From NCBI GenBank assembly GCA_027604685.1, contig JADHYX010000182.1:2295-42160 (forward strand): DNA of 39,866 nucleotides, read 5' to 3'. Below are positions 1 to 12,805 of this stretch, piece after piece. The DNA comes from Lobulomyces angularis (Eukaryota > Chytridiomycota > Chytridiomycetes > Lobulomycetales > Lobulomycetaceae). The translations under genes and the position numbers were made by a program. Under the pieces are notes generated by a model. The model did not search any database. It saw only the letters and a program-made list of their open reading frames with translations, and was not told the DNA's origin. Position 1 is the stretch's first letter, and the number at the start of each line of letters is the position of its first letter.

Positions 1-211
1 AAAAAAAAAAAAAAAAAAAAAAAGAGATTAACTTAAAAAAAAAAAAAAAATTTATATCATTAGATTTTCCTTTTTTTTTTTGTTTTGAAGTTTTAATTTT
101 TTTTAAAAAAAAAATTTAAATAAAATATTTAATTTAAGAATACAACAAAAAAAATAAAAAAATAAAAATTTTTTGATACTAAGGAAAAGGAAAATAGAAA
201 AATAAAAAAAA

Positions 212-1263
212 ATGCCATTACATCTGCAATTAAGTCAAAGTCAAAATTCCACTTCAGGAAACAATACCATTTCCTCCATTATGCAAGATTCACCAATTGA
301 AAGGTTTACAAATTGGGCACAGAGTTTTATTCCAACAGAAATAAGAACGATTTCTACAAGTGAGCATGCCAACCAAATCAATGCAGTGCATTTGGCAAAT
401 GTGCAGAATGCAGGAAGCCATCCCATCTTTAGATTTGAATACAATGACTCAAACAGAAGCCACCAAACGCAACCAAGTCTGCTAATTGGGGATAGGTTTG
501 AAAGGCCGTCAATTTCAATTCAGCAATTTAGAAACATTCAAGGAAACATTAGAGCGCAAAATAGAAATCCTACTCCATCAATTCATCCTAACTTTAGGGC
601 AAAAGCCGTGTGCCGTCTCGGTTGTAAATACTGCAGTCAAGATATCTGCAAAAGAGGAATGAAGGCTATTCTTTTAGCAGACACAAGAGTTGAACTGTTT
701 AGTACTGACTCAGTACAAGAAGGGTAATTTTTTTTTTTTTAATTATGGCCAAATCCTTCATGAACCATTTTTAAAAACCTTTCAAAAACATAAAAAAAAT
801 AGACGAGTCCAGCTGGTTGCAGACTCTTATACCACCAGAAATTGTCACTGTAAAATCAAGGATGTTGCATGTCTTGGATGGTATTCATTACTATTGCAAT
901 AAAGTAGTTTTTGTTTTTAACTTTTTTATTTTATTTTATACATCATTAGTGGAAATGTCGTAGGTTACCATGTTACTGATCCATGTGATGTTTGCATGAG
1001 TTCTTGTAACAATGGGTATGCAATTTGAGTTTTTTTATTTCTTTTCTCTTTAAAAGATTTTGAAAGATAATATTATTAAAAAACAATTAATCAATAATAA
1101 CAATAATTAAACAAAAAAATACAGACATTTCTGGATGTTTCATGACGATGCAGTTTTAGCTGAGGAAAGAAAAGATAAGCAGGGTAAAACGTTACAATGG
1201 GCAAACCTTGGTGCAGTTCCCACCAATAAAAAAAGTTTAAATGTGCATCAAGTTTGTCGCTAA
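212..1263 (+). CDS. FAM72: FAM72 family protein
   Basis: Model: join(212..723,803..880,950..1015,1125..1263), all GT..AG, 264 aa. The C-terminal half matches the FAM72 family, a small cysteine-rich eukaryotic family tied in animals to cell proliferation and to regulation of the uracil glycosylase UNG2. Visible hallmarks are C-x-x-C in CKYCSQDICKRGMKAILLADT, then NCHCKIKDVACLGCGN, GYHVTDPCDVC and the very typical CNNGHFWMFH before a short acidic/basic tail. The cysteine pairs suggest zinc binding, which is inference. The first roughly 130 residues are Ser/Asn/Gln-rich, low complexity, and longer than in animal FAM72 (about 149 aa in total). The splice joins restore CLGCGN and NNGHFW exactly, which supports the exon borders. 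It is the first gene in the window and its neighbour on the far side is on the opposite strand. Confidence 0.9.
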
Positions 1264-1783
1264 AGAAAGAAAAAAAAAAGAGAGAAAAGAAACAAAAGAA
1301 AAAAATCAAATAAAAGAGAAGAAAACCCGTTTTTTATCGAACTTTCAATTTTTTTTTTTCTTTTGAAATAAAAAAAAAAACTATAAAATAAAAAAGAAAA
1401 AATAGATAAAAAAAAAAAAATATTAAACGAAAAGAAAAAAAATGTAGCATTTAAAGGTTGAAATAGATAATTAAAAAGAATAATATTAAAAAATCAAAAT
1501 AAATAAAAAAAAAAATTGTCAATCTTAAATATTTTTAATTTTTTTTTTTGTTTAGTCTTTTCTCAATATCAAAAAAAAAAAAAATATATATATAAAATTA
1601 ATTCGCTTTTTTTTAAAAAAATTAAATAAATAAAAATAAAATTAAAAAATGTCTAAAGTTTAAACAAGAGAAAAAAAAAAAAAAAAAAATTAATAATACT
1701 AATAAAAAATGAAAAATAAAAAGAAAAGGATATAAAAATTAATATATTTTTGTTTTATTGTTTTTTTTTTTTTTTTTTATTGT
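1264..1783. other. AT-rich intergenic region
   Basis: About 520 bases between the FAM72 stop and the SDHAF1-like stop (convergent genes). It is almost entirely A and T runs and presumably holds the two 3' UTRs. I see no open frame, RNA gene or clear repeat unit. Confidence 0.7.
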
Positions 1784-2032
1784 TTAAAAAGAAATTTTTT
1801 TTAAACTGTCATTCCGAAACTCATCCAACTGTTTTTTCCCTTTTCGGATTAGAAATTCGATGGCATTAAAGTCACTTTTTTTTATTCCCATGCTATGTTT
1901 TTTAAAATTTATTCGTACATACTTTTTAAAGTTTTCTTGCTCACACTTTTCCTTGGTTTTTATTACTTTAAAAAAATCTTTGTAAAGTTTCAAAACCTTC
2001 ACAAAAAAAAAAAAAAAATTCATTGCCACCAA
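1784..2032 (-). CDS. SDHAF1: SDHAF1/Sdh6-like LYR-family succinate dehydrogenase assembly factor
   Basis: Single-exon frame of 82 aa, close to the yeast Sdh6 length. The family helps insert or protect Fe-S clusters in the Sdh2 subunit of mitochondrial complex II. The N-terminal helix has VLKLYKDFFKV, so the signature LYR tripeptide reads LYK. The middle has NFKKYVRINFKKH, and the C-terminal part FNAIEFLIRKGKKQLDEF matches the family pattern of I-E-x-L-x-R-x-G-x-K-x-L. The start codon is followed by a run of about 15 T bases coding for five Phe residues, so an indel there would shift the start. A second ATG four codons in is an alternative start. A tiny intron near this T run cannot be excluded. 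Confidence 0.75.
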   Translation of the reverse strand: MVAMNFFFFFVKVLKLYKDFFKVIKTKEKCEQENFKKYVRINFKKHSMGIKKSDFNAIEFLIRKGKKQLDEFRNDSLKKISF

Positions 2033-2573
2033 TTAAAATAACATAAAAAAACTCAATAACAATGAAACAAAAAAAAAAAAAATTCAAAATAAAAAAAAAA
2101 ATTTTATTTTTTATAATTATTATTATTTTATTTTATAATTTATTTTTTTTGATTAATTTTTTTTAATTTTTACCTCTCGTTGAATATCACTTCTCATTTT
2201 TCTTTTTGATGATTGAAAATAATTAAAAAAACAATATTTGATAATTTGAGTAATTAATATATTACTAATTGTTTATTTATATCCAAAGATTAAATAAAAA
2301 CTAGTTTGTTGAGGTATAGTTATTAGAAAAAACTTTTAAATTTTGAAAGAAAAAAATTTTTTTTTTTTATTAATTGAAAATTTTTAAATAATAAAAAGCA
2401 AAAAAATAGATAAAAATATAATAATAACTATTAAACTAAATAAGTTAACAACAAAAAAATAAAAAAAGGAAAAAAAAATTAATATCAAAAATTCTATATA
2501 TGTTAAATCTAAATAAAAAAAAAAAATGTATTTGAAATAAAATTATATTTTATTTTTTTTGTTTTTTCTATTT
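2033..2573. other. AT-rich intergenic region
   Basis: About 540 bases of A/T homopolymers between the SDHAF1-like start and the RasGEF stop, both on the minus strand. It presumably contains the SDHAF1 promoter and the RasGEF 3' UTR. No coding or structured element was seen. Confidence 0.65.
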
Positions 2574-5500
2574 TTAATTTTTTATTCTTTCAGCTAATAA
2601 CCAAACAGCTTTCATACTATCACTTTCTCCCTCTCCACCGTCCACAAATCTCATTCTAGTGTGACAGGTGAAACAAGCATCTAGAGATTTCTGTGACTCT
2701 TTTTCTTTTGCACTGTTTCCATTTGATGCTGTACTAAAGTTACTCCAGTTGTTAACATTGCTGTTGCCACTTGAACTGTTGCTTACTTGTGGGTCTTTCG
2801 AAAAATGCCTTTTTCCCAAGGACTTTAAAGTACTATTATTTACATGGTTAATCAAAAAATTAAACTGTTCTTGAAAAGGGTATCCAAATTTTAGCATTCC
2901 AAACTGGTATTCTATAATTTCAATTAAACTGCGGTAGAGTTCAAAATTAATTAAATCTTCTCCCACTGTTTTCGAATTTCCATCCAATAAAAATTTCAAA
3001 TCCTTTATTAAAATTGGTATAAAAGGAATAAAAGGTGAACTGCTTTGACTTAATAAAATTCTGTAATTTTTCATGTTCGAAGTAGGATCTAACAAAAGTT
3101 CCAATGACTTAAAATTAGTTAATTCCTTCGCCTGAATCAGTTCCCAAGACGATTTCAGTTTTTGTACTGCAGGACACAACAAACCTAAGGTTATGAATAA
3201 ACAGCTATTGAAATTGTTTAATTCCAGACATGCATGAGCAATAGCAATGAATTTTAATATCACTTTTTTTCTCAATTTAACTTTATCCAAGCTACAAATT
3301 TCTAAAGCAACCCAATTTTTTATCTAGAACAAAAAAAATTAAAAAAATTAAAATCTCTGAAATATATTCACAAAAAACTTACCACATTACTCCGTGTCAC
3401 ACATAAATCAACACTATTATTAACGTTGTAGTCTGAATTCTGCAATTTACAAATTAAATCGTGTGTAGATATCGAGCGAAATGAATGAACGTCACAAACA
3501 GTTACTAAAAAAAGAACATAAACAAAAAAAAATTTTTTTTTAGTAATTATTTAATAAATTTCATGCTCTTACAATATTTTGCAACATCTTTGACACTGAC
3601 ATCAATTAAAGGGCTAAAATCTAACAAATTAGGTGAAGTAGGTACAGGAAATGGACTCGGTTCTTCTAATAGTGGATTTCCTCCAGTTTTTACATTTAGC
3701 TTCACAACTGTTTTGGATAAAGTCGCAGACTGAAATGCTAATGATGTTGCCTGACAAATTCCCAGTTTGTTAGTTTTTACAAATAAGAATATAATATAAA
3801 ACCTTAGTAACAAAAATCCTTTTTAAAAAGTTGGCTTCGTTACTGAAACCAGATTCACTTAGACGATTAATAAAATTTTCTAGTAACTTTACTAATGCAA
3901 TGTCATCTTCAAATTCCTCAAACTGCAACTGAATCCAACGCGTAAGTACATTTAAAATTCTGGCAATAAAAAAAAAATAAAAAATTAAAAATTGCTTAAA
4001 TTTAAAGCTATTTTACTTAATCTGAACTGAATAATTTCGTTGAGGAATTTCATTAATTTTTGAATTAAAATGAAAAAATCTTTCCGTTAAGACGGTTAAT
4101 AGTTCTAATGAACCAATAAAAAAAGAGTGACTTTTTATAAAAACGTCAACATATTCCATATCTTTAGAAAAAAAAAAATTACTATTTGTTGGATGAAAAA
4201 AATATAAAAACCCTGAAAGCTCCCACTAGCCAAAAAAGATATTAACTTTTCCAACGATCCGGCTAATACTATACTTCTATCCCCCTTTATATCCATTTGC
4301 AAAATTTCTTTTCCATTGGTTTTAAAATGCAGCAAATTTTTGGTAACAATGATGGTAGTGTCCCCAACATCTTCTTCAGAGTTAGAATCTTCAGATTTCA
4401 AATAAGGAATAAACTTTCCATCAGAAAATGTTCCTATTCTGTTTCCTTTACTGTCATATGTTGGCACATTTTGGATTCCAAACATTTTAACACTAAAAAA
4501 ATAGTGAATAAATCAAGAATAATCAAAATTAGGAAATTAAGTCATACCTTTCATAATGTGGTAAATCAACAGGAGGTGGTGGTATCCGTTTAATATTTCC
4601 AAAATTACCACCAGCATTATTTTTATTACTATTATTCGTCTGCTGAGGGGTACTAGGCGGAGTCTGTTCTTGCATCAACTGTTGGTCTGTAGGTTCAGAA
4701 GGTACTTTTTGCATCAATTTTTTGTTTTCTATGGCAGTTAGTGAATTAAGGGAAGGAGGTCTAATTAATCCTCCATTAAAAGAGCTTGAGCTAGAATTTG
4801 TTATGTCCATAGGGTTTTTTTCAGAAAAGGTTCCAAGAAAAGCAGGCGGTATTACCAAATTTTGCCTAGGTAAGGTGGAGTATTTGTTATCAATATTTCG
4901 CAAACCGTTACTGCTACTGCAAGTTGAAGTAGAGTTAGTGGAATTTTTTTTTATTAATGAAATTGGAGTAACGGCTCTTTTTGGAGTAGAATGCGATGTC
5001 ATATCGGGTGAATTTACATAATCTATTGATGTTTTTGAAGTTCTAGGTGAATCAGATAAGTTTGAACTTGTTTTAGTGAAGGATGCTTGCTCCTCTGACA
5101 TTCGTGACGAGTTCGGCAAAAAATTTGGTAATGAAATATCGGAAGCGACTTGAGAAGCATTTAAAAGCTGTTCCCTAGGTATGTTTAAATAATTTTCCGA
5201 AGTAGTTTCTAAAACGCTGATTTCAACAAATGAATTGTGAACTGAAGTGGAATTATTAAGAGATAGATTCTCAATTGAAGGACTAGTAGAAGAAATTTGC
5301 GGTTCAACATCGAACTCATGTGTAGAAGATTGGGGAGAAGTATTTTTTTTCAAATCAAATTTTGAAGACTCTTGGGAATTGTTTCGAGAAGAAGATAAAC
5401 TTATAAGTGAATTACTGTTAAAGTTACTTTTAATTAACGCAGAATCAACATTGTCTAGTGAATGTTGCTGATTACTTGATGACGTTCTTTTACCCAAATC

Positions 5501-6590
5501 CACATTACTTTGATCAATCAAGCTGCTTCCTGGTGAAACTTTTAATGAACTTCGTTCATTTTGAGCTGCTTCTACCGTAAAACTTTTAGCATAATTCATT
5601 TCACTTTTAAAGTCTTGAGTAGATTCTGATTTTTTCAAAAAACGAAAAAAATTATTATTGTGTCTTTCTTTTTCATTTTTAATCCCCACTGAATATCTTT
5701 GATTTTCGAGATTTTCATTGCTCAGCTGAGATTGACTCCAAGAAACTAAATCTCTAATTTTTGCTCCAACTAGTAAAGTAAAAAAAGGAAACTTTATAAA
5801 AAAAAATTAATGTTAGTATACCTGAAGGAGACTTTTTTAAGTATCTTGGAACTTTATGTTTTTCTATTCCAGTAAAGTTGGTTTCATCGAATTCCAAATT
5901 GTGAGGGACAGATTTAGCAGATGCACTTGAAGTATCACTATAACAAAAATTAACCAAAATGTCTAATTCTTGAACGAATAAATAAGAATCCGATAGCAAA
6001 ATTGAATAAATTTCCTAAATTTTTTTTTACTTTTTAGTAAAATGTTTCATTTTCCAGAAAAAGAATGGAAATACTACCTCTCTGTCAGTGAAATTGTCTA
6101 GCAATGTAATTTCTTTAACACTAGACACAAGCTTTTTAGCAATTAATAAAGCATTTTCCGATAATTCCTCAAATTCTTCCAATTCTACTTTTGTTAAATC
6201 TGATTTGCAATGAAATATAAAATTAGTTAAGGAAGATAAAAGGGATTCGGAACTGGTAATGACAGTTAAATTGAGATGATCTCTCTGGGGTAAAAGGGTT
6301 AAGTTTGTTTTTTTTTCTACATTGGTGTTTTTAAGTAAAATTAAAGGAATAAGATCGATTAAGGTAAATAGATCAGCTTCCAAATTAAGATTAAAGGATT
6401 TATTAAAATGAAGTAAAGTTTTTTGAATGATTGATATTCGGTCAAGAAGAGGTTGCAAATGTTTTTGAGGAATAACTCTATGTGGAAGATTTGGCGAAGT
6501 ATCAAAATACAGCTTCTTATTTAGTAGTTCAGTGATGCGAGGTTTTTCTTGAGAAGGCAATGTTTCGTAAATCCGAAGAATCTCTTCCAT
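2574..6590 (-). CDS. Ras guanine nucleotide exchange factor (CDC25-type RasGEF with REM domain)
   Basis: Model: complement(join(2574..3323,3383..3504,3573..3750,3803..3959,4017..4161,4212..4492,4548..5769,5822..6014,6078..6590)), 1186 aa, every join GT..AG and in phase. The predicted role is to exchange GDP for GTP on a Ras-family GTPase at a membrane. Residues 1 to about 640 are a helical N-terminus followed by a long Ser/Asn/Pro-rich, probably disordered part ending IPPPPVDLPHYE. Next comes a RasGEF_N (REM) segment: AGSLEKLISFLAS, FIKSHSFFIGSLELLTVLTERF and ILNVLTRWIQLQFEEFEDD. The catalytic CDC25 domain follows: LTVCDVHSFRSIS, KFIAIAHACLELNNFNS, LGLLCPAVQKLKSSWELI and the helical-hairpin region FIPFIPILIKDLKFLLDG. 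No SH3 domain was seen. The far N-terminus (MEEILRIYETLPSQEK) is not one I recognise. Confidence 0.9.
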
Positions 6591-7126
6591 TCCTGGTTTC
6601 TGCTACAAATTGAAAATTTAAAAAATTGAAAATGCAACTACGTCCACAGTTCTGGAACTTCAAAATGCAAAAAAAGAGTAAAAAAAGTTACTAAGAAGAA
6701 ATCTAATTTTTTTTCAATTGCATGATTTAGGAATATTTTCAAGCATCAAAGCAAGACTCTGAGAAAATGCATCATAATTTTACCACTTTGAATTTCTGAG
6801 TCTAAGAAATTATCTGATTTCTTTAACAATAGCTTTATACTATTTACTCAAGAAAACTTTAACTGTGATATATTAGTATCTAGCATTAATTACAATACAA
6901 AGAATTCAGTACTGTATGCTCTGCTTTTAATAAATCAATTAACTCATCACACATATCACTTCAGAAAATTAGGATTAAAATAGAATTTAAATTGTGAAGA
7001 AAAATCTGAGAAAATTTAAATTTTTATACATCGAAATGTTCAATTTTACCATCGTTAATTTTTATATAACTAATTTTTGTACCACTTGGTCAAAACAATT
7101 AAAAATCAACGAATGATAAAGTTAGT
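6591..7126. other. Intergenic region between divergent genes
   Basis: About 535 bases between the RasGEF start (-) and the Alba-like start (+), presumably a shared promoter region. It is AT-rich but less homopolymeric than other gaps. I found no supported exon or RNA. Confidence 0.5.
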
Positions 7127-7519
7127 ATGCAGCAGGAACAATTGAATGAAAATTCTTCCTTAATATTAATAAACTCAGTTAAAATTAAATGCAAAATTGA
7201 TCAAATTGAACGTCAATTAAAAGTAATAAAAGAAATATCAAATTTGTTAACTGCACGTTTCTAAAATTTTATTTTTTAAGTTAAAACCCACAGTAACTCT
7301 ATATGCAATTGGGAAACATATACCAAAAGCTATATCAATTACTGAAATTTTGAAGAGAAAATACCGCTTTGAACAAAAAAATCACATTTCTGATGCGGAA
7401 AAGTAACTAATACATTAAAAATTTTTATACTAAAAATTACAATGATTGATGCATATAGAAATATACCAAGAATGGATATTACTCTGACATTAATAGAAAA
7501 TATAAACGATATCAAGTAG
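7127..7519 (+). CDS. Small Alba-domain-like protein (candidate RNA/DNA-binding)
   Basis: Model: join(7127..7222,7281..7402,7459..7519), 92 aa. Alba-fold proteins bind RNA or DNA; in eukaryotes they include RNase P/MRP subunits and translational regulators. The central stretch PTVTLYAIGKHIPKAISITE followed by ILKRKYRFE fits the Alba pattern of a beta strand, then G-x-x-I-x-K-A at the loop, then a helix ending in basic residues. The last exon gives NIPRMDITLTLIEN, like the final beta strands. The first intron starts with GTAATA (58 nt), and the second has a TACTAA-like branch site. A shorter first intron of 24 nt would keep six more codons but is below the usual size here. The length is that of a single Alba domain. 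Which Alba subfamily this belongs to is not clear. Confidence 0.55.
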
Positions 7520-8001
7520 TTTTTTTCTTCCTTAATCTTAATTTGCAGAAACTACCACTAATTATAAATAATTTTTTTTTTTCTGTTGAAACAAATTATT
7601 TCGCTTAAATTACATTTATAGTAATTATTTGCACTGAATATTTTTATTTATTGAAACGCTAAAGAAGGTTTCTATGCACTTTACAACAAAAATAACATTT
7701 GTGCTAATGCCTTATAACCTACTCCATACATCAGTCTTTTTATTCTTGGGGACTGCAACGAAGGGCTGATGTTACTTTAAAATTCCCAGTGTTTTGGTGA
7801 TAATCCATGATTTGGAGCTGGTTTTTGGCTGGAGACTGTCTTGGTAGCTTCTTTTGAGATCAGCTTACAGCTGAACACTTTTTTTTGTAAATTTTTGAAC
7901 CAGCGCTGGAAATAAAAATCTTTAAATTGTGGTAGAAAATCACTTGAAAATTTTTAAATTCTACTTACAGAAACTAAAAACTCAAGAAACCAGAGATAGA
8001 A
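7520..8001. other. Intergenic region containing a GC-raised, hairpin-rich segment
   Basis: The first 160 bases are plain AT-rich spacer. From about 7700 to 7910 the GC content rises well above the surroundings and inverted repeats appear; this part is listed separately as a possible RNA gene. The last roughly 90 bases lead into the epimerase start. Confidence 0.5.
7700..7910 (+). ncRNA. Possible structured RNA (family unknown, strand uncertain)
   Basis: This stretch is visibly richer in G and C than neighbouring spacer, yet all frames are broken by stops. It holds a hairpin with seven perfect pairs (ACATCAG at 7728-7734 with CTGATGT at 7766-7772), a second with CAGCT-TAC-AGCTG at 7861-7873, then AATTTTTGA at 7890-7898, which looks like an Sm-protein site, followed by the palindrome CCAGCGCTGG at 7900-7909. 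An Sm-like site near a 3' stem would fit a spliceosomal-type snRNA. However, I do not recognise the U1, U2, U4, U5 or U6 signature sequences, so this stays a candidate only. Confidence 0.25.
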
Positions 8002-9522
<1,521 letters not shown>

Positions 9523-9736
9523 TTTTTTTTTAAAAGTTAAATGTTTCTAGATTTTATTTTTTATTATTCGACTTTTAATTCTAAAAAAGATCATTTTTAA
9601 TACATAAAAAAGAAAGATTTTAACTTTAAAAATAAAACACGCTTTAATTGATAAAAATTGAAAAAAAAATTTTTTTTTTTTTTTTTTAAAAATTTTGTTG
9701 GAACAGCAGAAATTTTTTTTTTAAAGATAAAATCAA

Positions 9737-10370
9737 ATGGAATCGATTAGTTTATTTTTTACACTCTTTATTCTCTATTTTGTATTTAAATTTCTATTTG
9801 CATCAGAACAAACAAGTACTCAGTCAAACAGTGTCAATGGCCCAGGAAGATTTCCAGTAAGTCAAGACAGGGTAAATCAAGTTTTACAAATGTTTCCAAA
9901 CTTTTCGAGTCAAGCTATTGAATTGGATTTAAGCAGAACTGGTAGCGTAGAGCTGACTATCGACAATATTATCAATGGTAGGATAAGGGTAATAGTTCTT
10001 TTTTTTTGTTGTAATTTCCCTTTTTTTATTCTTTTTTTTTTTCTGCAATTCCTTTGTTCTTTCTTTCTTTTTTTGGAGCTTGATTTACTATGTTTAAAAC
10101 AATCATTTCTTTAAATTTTTTTTTTTTTTTTTAATGCTTTTTAATTATCGTAAGGCAACAGCACCACAATTTTTTACCACTACTGCTTCAAATAATAACA
10201 ACAATACATCAATTAGTCAAAACAAAGCTTCATCACCATTGCTAGAAAAAATTGATTTTAATTCTCTTCCTAGTACCGAACCTGAAAAAGTTTGGGAAAG
10301 TACAGCAAAAGAAAGGGAAGATAAATTAAAACAAAGGAAACTTTTTATGTTAAAACAGCAAAGAGAGTAA
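9737..10370 (+). CDS. CUE1: CUE-domain ER membrane protein (Cue1-like)
   Basis: Model: join(9737..9988,10155..10370), 155 aa. In yeast, Cue1 is an ER membrane anchor that recruits and activates the ubiquitin-conjugating enzyme Ubc7 for ER-associated degradation. The N-terminal residues 1-24 are one hydrophobic membrane helix (ISLFFTLFILYFVFKFLF). A CUE domain follows at about 45-83, with the MFPN motif and DLSRTGSVELTIDNIING in the ubiquitin-binding helices. A short Asn/Ser linker leads to a basic C-terminal helix, EREDKLKQRKLFMLKQQRE, which matches the position and style of the Ubc7-binding tail. The last codons sit on a possible splice donor (AGA-GTAAGC); splicing to an acceptor at about 10410 would only change the last few residues. 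The downstream neighbour MDJ1 is convergent. Confidence 0.8.
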
Positions 10371-10978
10371 GCAAATTTTTTTTTTTTTTTATTTTTTTTT
10401 TTTCTTCTAGTAAATTTTAAAAAAAAAAATTACATTCAAAAACTGAGGAAACTTAAAACAATATATCTATTCCAAAAAAAAAAAAAAAAAGTAAATAATA
10501 ATTAATAAATAATTAAAAAAAAAAAATTGGGGTTTTTTTATTTTTTTTCTTGTTTTTTCTTTTTTATTTATATTTTATTTTTTTATATTATATAAACAAT
10601 TATAATATTTAAATTTTTTTTTTAATTTTTTTTTTATTTCTAATTCCCTTTTCTGTAAAGAAAAAAAAATGAAAAAAAAAATAAAAATTGGCATAAAATA
10701 AAATAAAGTTAAGCAAAAAATAAAACAAAAATAATAATTAAAAGTTTGAAAAATATAAAAATATAAAACATGCAAGATTCAATGAAAGTGATTAATTAAA
10801 TATTTTTTTTTTTTAGAATCAATTCTCAGTTTTAAAATTTTTTTTTAATGAAATCACCTTCAAGTATATAAAGATAAGTATTTATTAACTAAATTTTTTA
10901 ATATTAATTTAATAAGATGTATAAGTTAAAATAATTGGTTCCAAAAAAGTAAATAAAAACTTTATAAATATCAAATTT
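10371..10978. other. AT-rich intergenic region between convergent genes
   Basis: About 600 bases of A/T runs holding the two 3' UTRs. An open minus-strand frame inside it is almost pure Phe/Lys/Asn/Ile and is judged to be an artefact of homopolymers. Nothing else was seen. Confidence 0.65.
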
Positions 10979-12805
10979 TTAAACTTTTTTAGATTTTTTT
11001 GAAAATAGTCCTTTAAGAAAGGATGAGTCTTCTTCTTCGTTAAATTTACTACTTCTTTTGCTACTACTGCTCTCCTCAGTATCCTCTACAAAAGCTTTTG
11101 TAAGAAGTTCCTTCTGTCTCTCTGTTAAGCTTTTTGGAATTTCAACTTGTAATGTCACGTACTGGTCTCCATATTCTGCACTCTTTAATTTTTTAACTCC
11201 TTTGTTTCTCATTACTTGTTTGTCACCAGGTTGTATACCTAGACAATATCTAAGGTAAGGCAAATATAATTTATATTTTCTTTTTACCTGGTTTCACTTT
11301 CAATTCCACTGAGCCATCTACTGTTGGAACTTTAACATATCCACCCAGTAGAGCAATGTGTAGAGGCACATAAGCCTTAACATGAATATCGAAACCCTCC
11401 CTTCGAAATATTTTATGCTCGCCAACCTAAATTAAATTTTTAAAAAAAGAATTAAAGATAAAACGATCGATACCGTTATCTCTATAAACAAATCTCCGGG
11501 TTGCCCTTTACCAACCGTAGGGTAATCACCTTTTCCAGATAACCGAATTCTAGTACCATGATTAACTCCAGCAGGTATATCAACTTTTATTGTTTTTCTT
11601 TCTCTTACTTTCCCTTGTCCACCGCAGGGCGCGCATTTAGAAGAATTGGGGACGAATGAACCCTTTCCTTCACAAGCGTCACAAACAATACTCATCTGAA
11701 ATCCACTCCTAGACAAAATTCTCTGAATGAAAATTTTAGCCGAAAAAAAAGGTAAATATTTTATTTTAAACCAACCGTTCCAGTTCCGCTACAAGTTTGA
11801 CATCTTTTTGGTTTCACTCCTTCTTTTAATCCACTACCGTCGCATGTTTTACAATTGACAATCGCAGAATATGTTAAACTTTTCTCTGCACCCTTAACAG
11901 CTTCCATAAAATCAATTCGTAACATCGTCTGTAAATCTCCACCCATCGACGACTGATCGAAACCACCTCTACCACCTCCACTAAAGGAACGGAAAATGGA
12001 ATCGAAAATATCATTACCTTGCCCTGTTCACCAATTAACACCAAAATTATTTTATAAAAAAAATACCAAAACCACCAAAATTCCCTCCCGTAAAACCTTC
12101 AAAACCTCCTCCTCCAAAACCTCCAGCACCAGTAGGACCACTTTCCTCAGCAGCATGTCCAAATTGATCATATTGGGCCCTTTTTTGTTCATCACTTAGT
12201 ATCTATATTTTTATTGGTAAAAAAAATTAAAATTTAATTATTTTTACCTCATATGCCTCCTGAATTTCCACAAATTGTTCTTTGGCTTTTGGATCTTTAT
12301 TTGTATCAGGGTGATATTGCTTTGCAAGCTAAAAATAAGTTAATTAAATGCATTTCAATTCCTCCATTTATTATTTTTCATACCTGGTAATAAGATTTTT
12401 TAATTTCACTCTGAGATGAATTTTTATTGACATTTAAAACTTCATATGCATCTCTCTTTTTAGCTAATTTCACTATAAAATAGATTTTTTTAAGTTTTAA
12501 AATTATTTAATTTAATGTAAACAATTTCAGATTCTTACGTGAAGAATGGAAAGATCTCTGTGTATAACAAGTATTTTGTTAAAAGAGTTAGTTTGAGAAA
12601 TTAAAAATAATTTTTTTTCTTTCAATGATTGAAACTTACATTAATTAAAGAAAATGGTTTGACTAAAAATTAAAATAAAAATTATTAATAATAAAAAAAA
12701 GAACTATTGAAGAATAAAAGTCTTACAACTATGAGAATGATGTTTTATTGAACTAAAATTTAATTTTTGAATATTTGATCTACTTAAACTTTTCCGTAAA
12801 AGCAT
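10979..12805 (-). CDS. MDJ1: Mitochondrial Hsp40/DnaJ co-chaperone
   Basis: Model: complement(join(10979..11238,11288..11426,11474..11722,11776..12023,12067..12202,12248..12328,12384..12472,12539..12557,12640..12662,12727..12805)), 440 aa. Mdj1 stimulates matrix Hsp70 in protein folding. Residues 1-50 form a basic, Ser-rich matrix-targeting leader ([19 protein letters not shown]) ending in RSFHSS, a typical cleavage context. The J domain follows with [13 protein letters not shown] and the HPD triad in [10 protein letters not shown] Gly/Phe-rich linker comes next. The zinc region has all four repeats: [24 protein letters not shown] and CAPCGGQG. The C-terminal substrate-binding part includes [20 protein letters not shown] and [15 protein letters not shown]. 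It is a complete type-A DnaJ. Two micro-exons (23 and 19 nt) encode the leader. Confidence 0.95.

Noticed and set aside
1091..1309. Minus-strand frame of 72 codons near the end of FAM72.
   Set aside because: Antisense to the last FAM72 exon and its A-rich UTR.
7257..7280. A 24-base intron in the Alba-like gene.
   Set aside because: Frame-compatible but too short; the GTAATA donor at 7223 gives a normal 58-base intron.
10575..10775. Minus-strand frame of 66 codons rich in Phe, Ile and Lys.
   Set aside because: Composed of A/T homopolymers in a 3' UTR region with no protein-like features.
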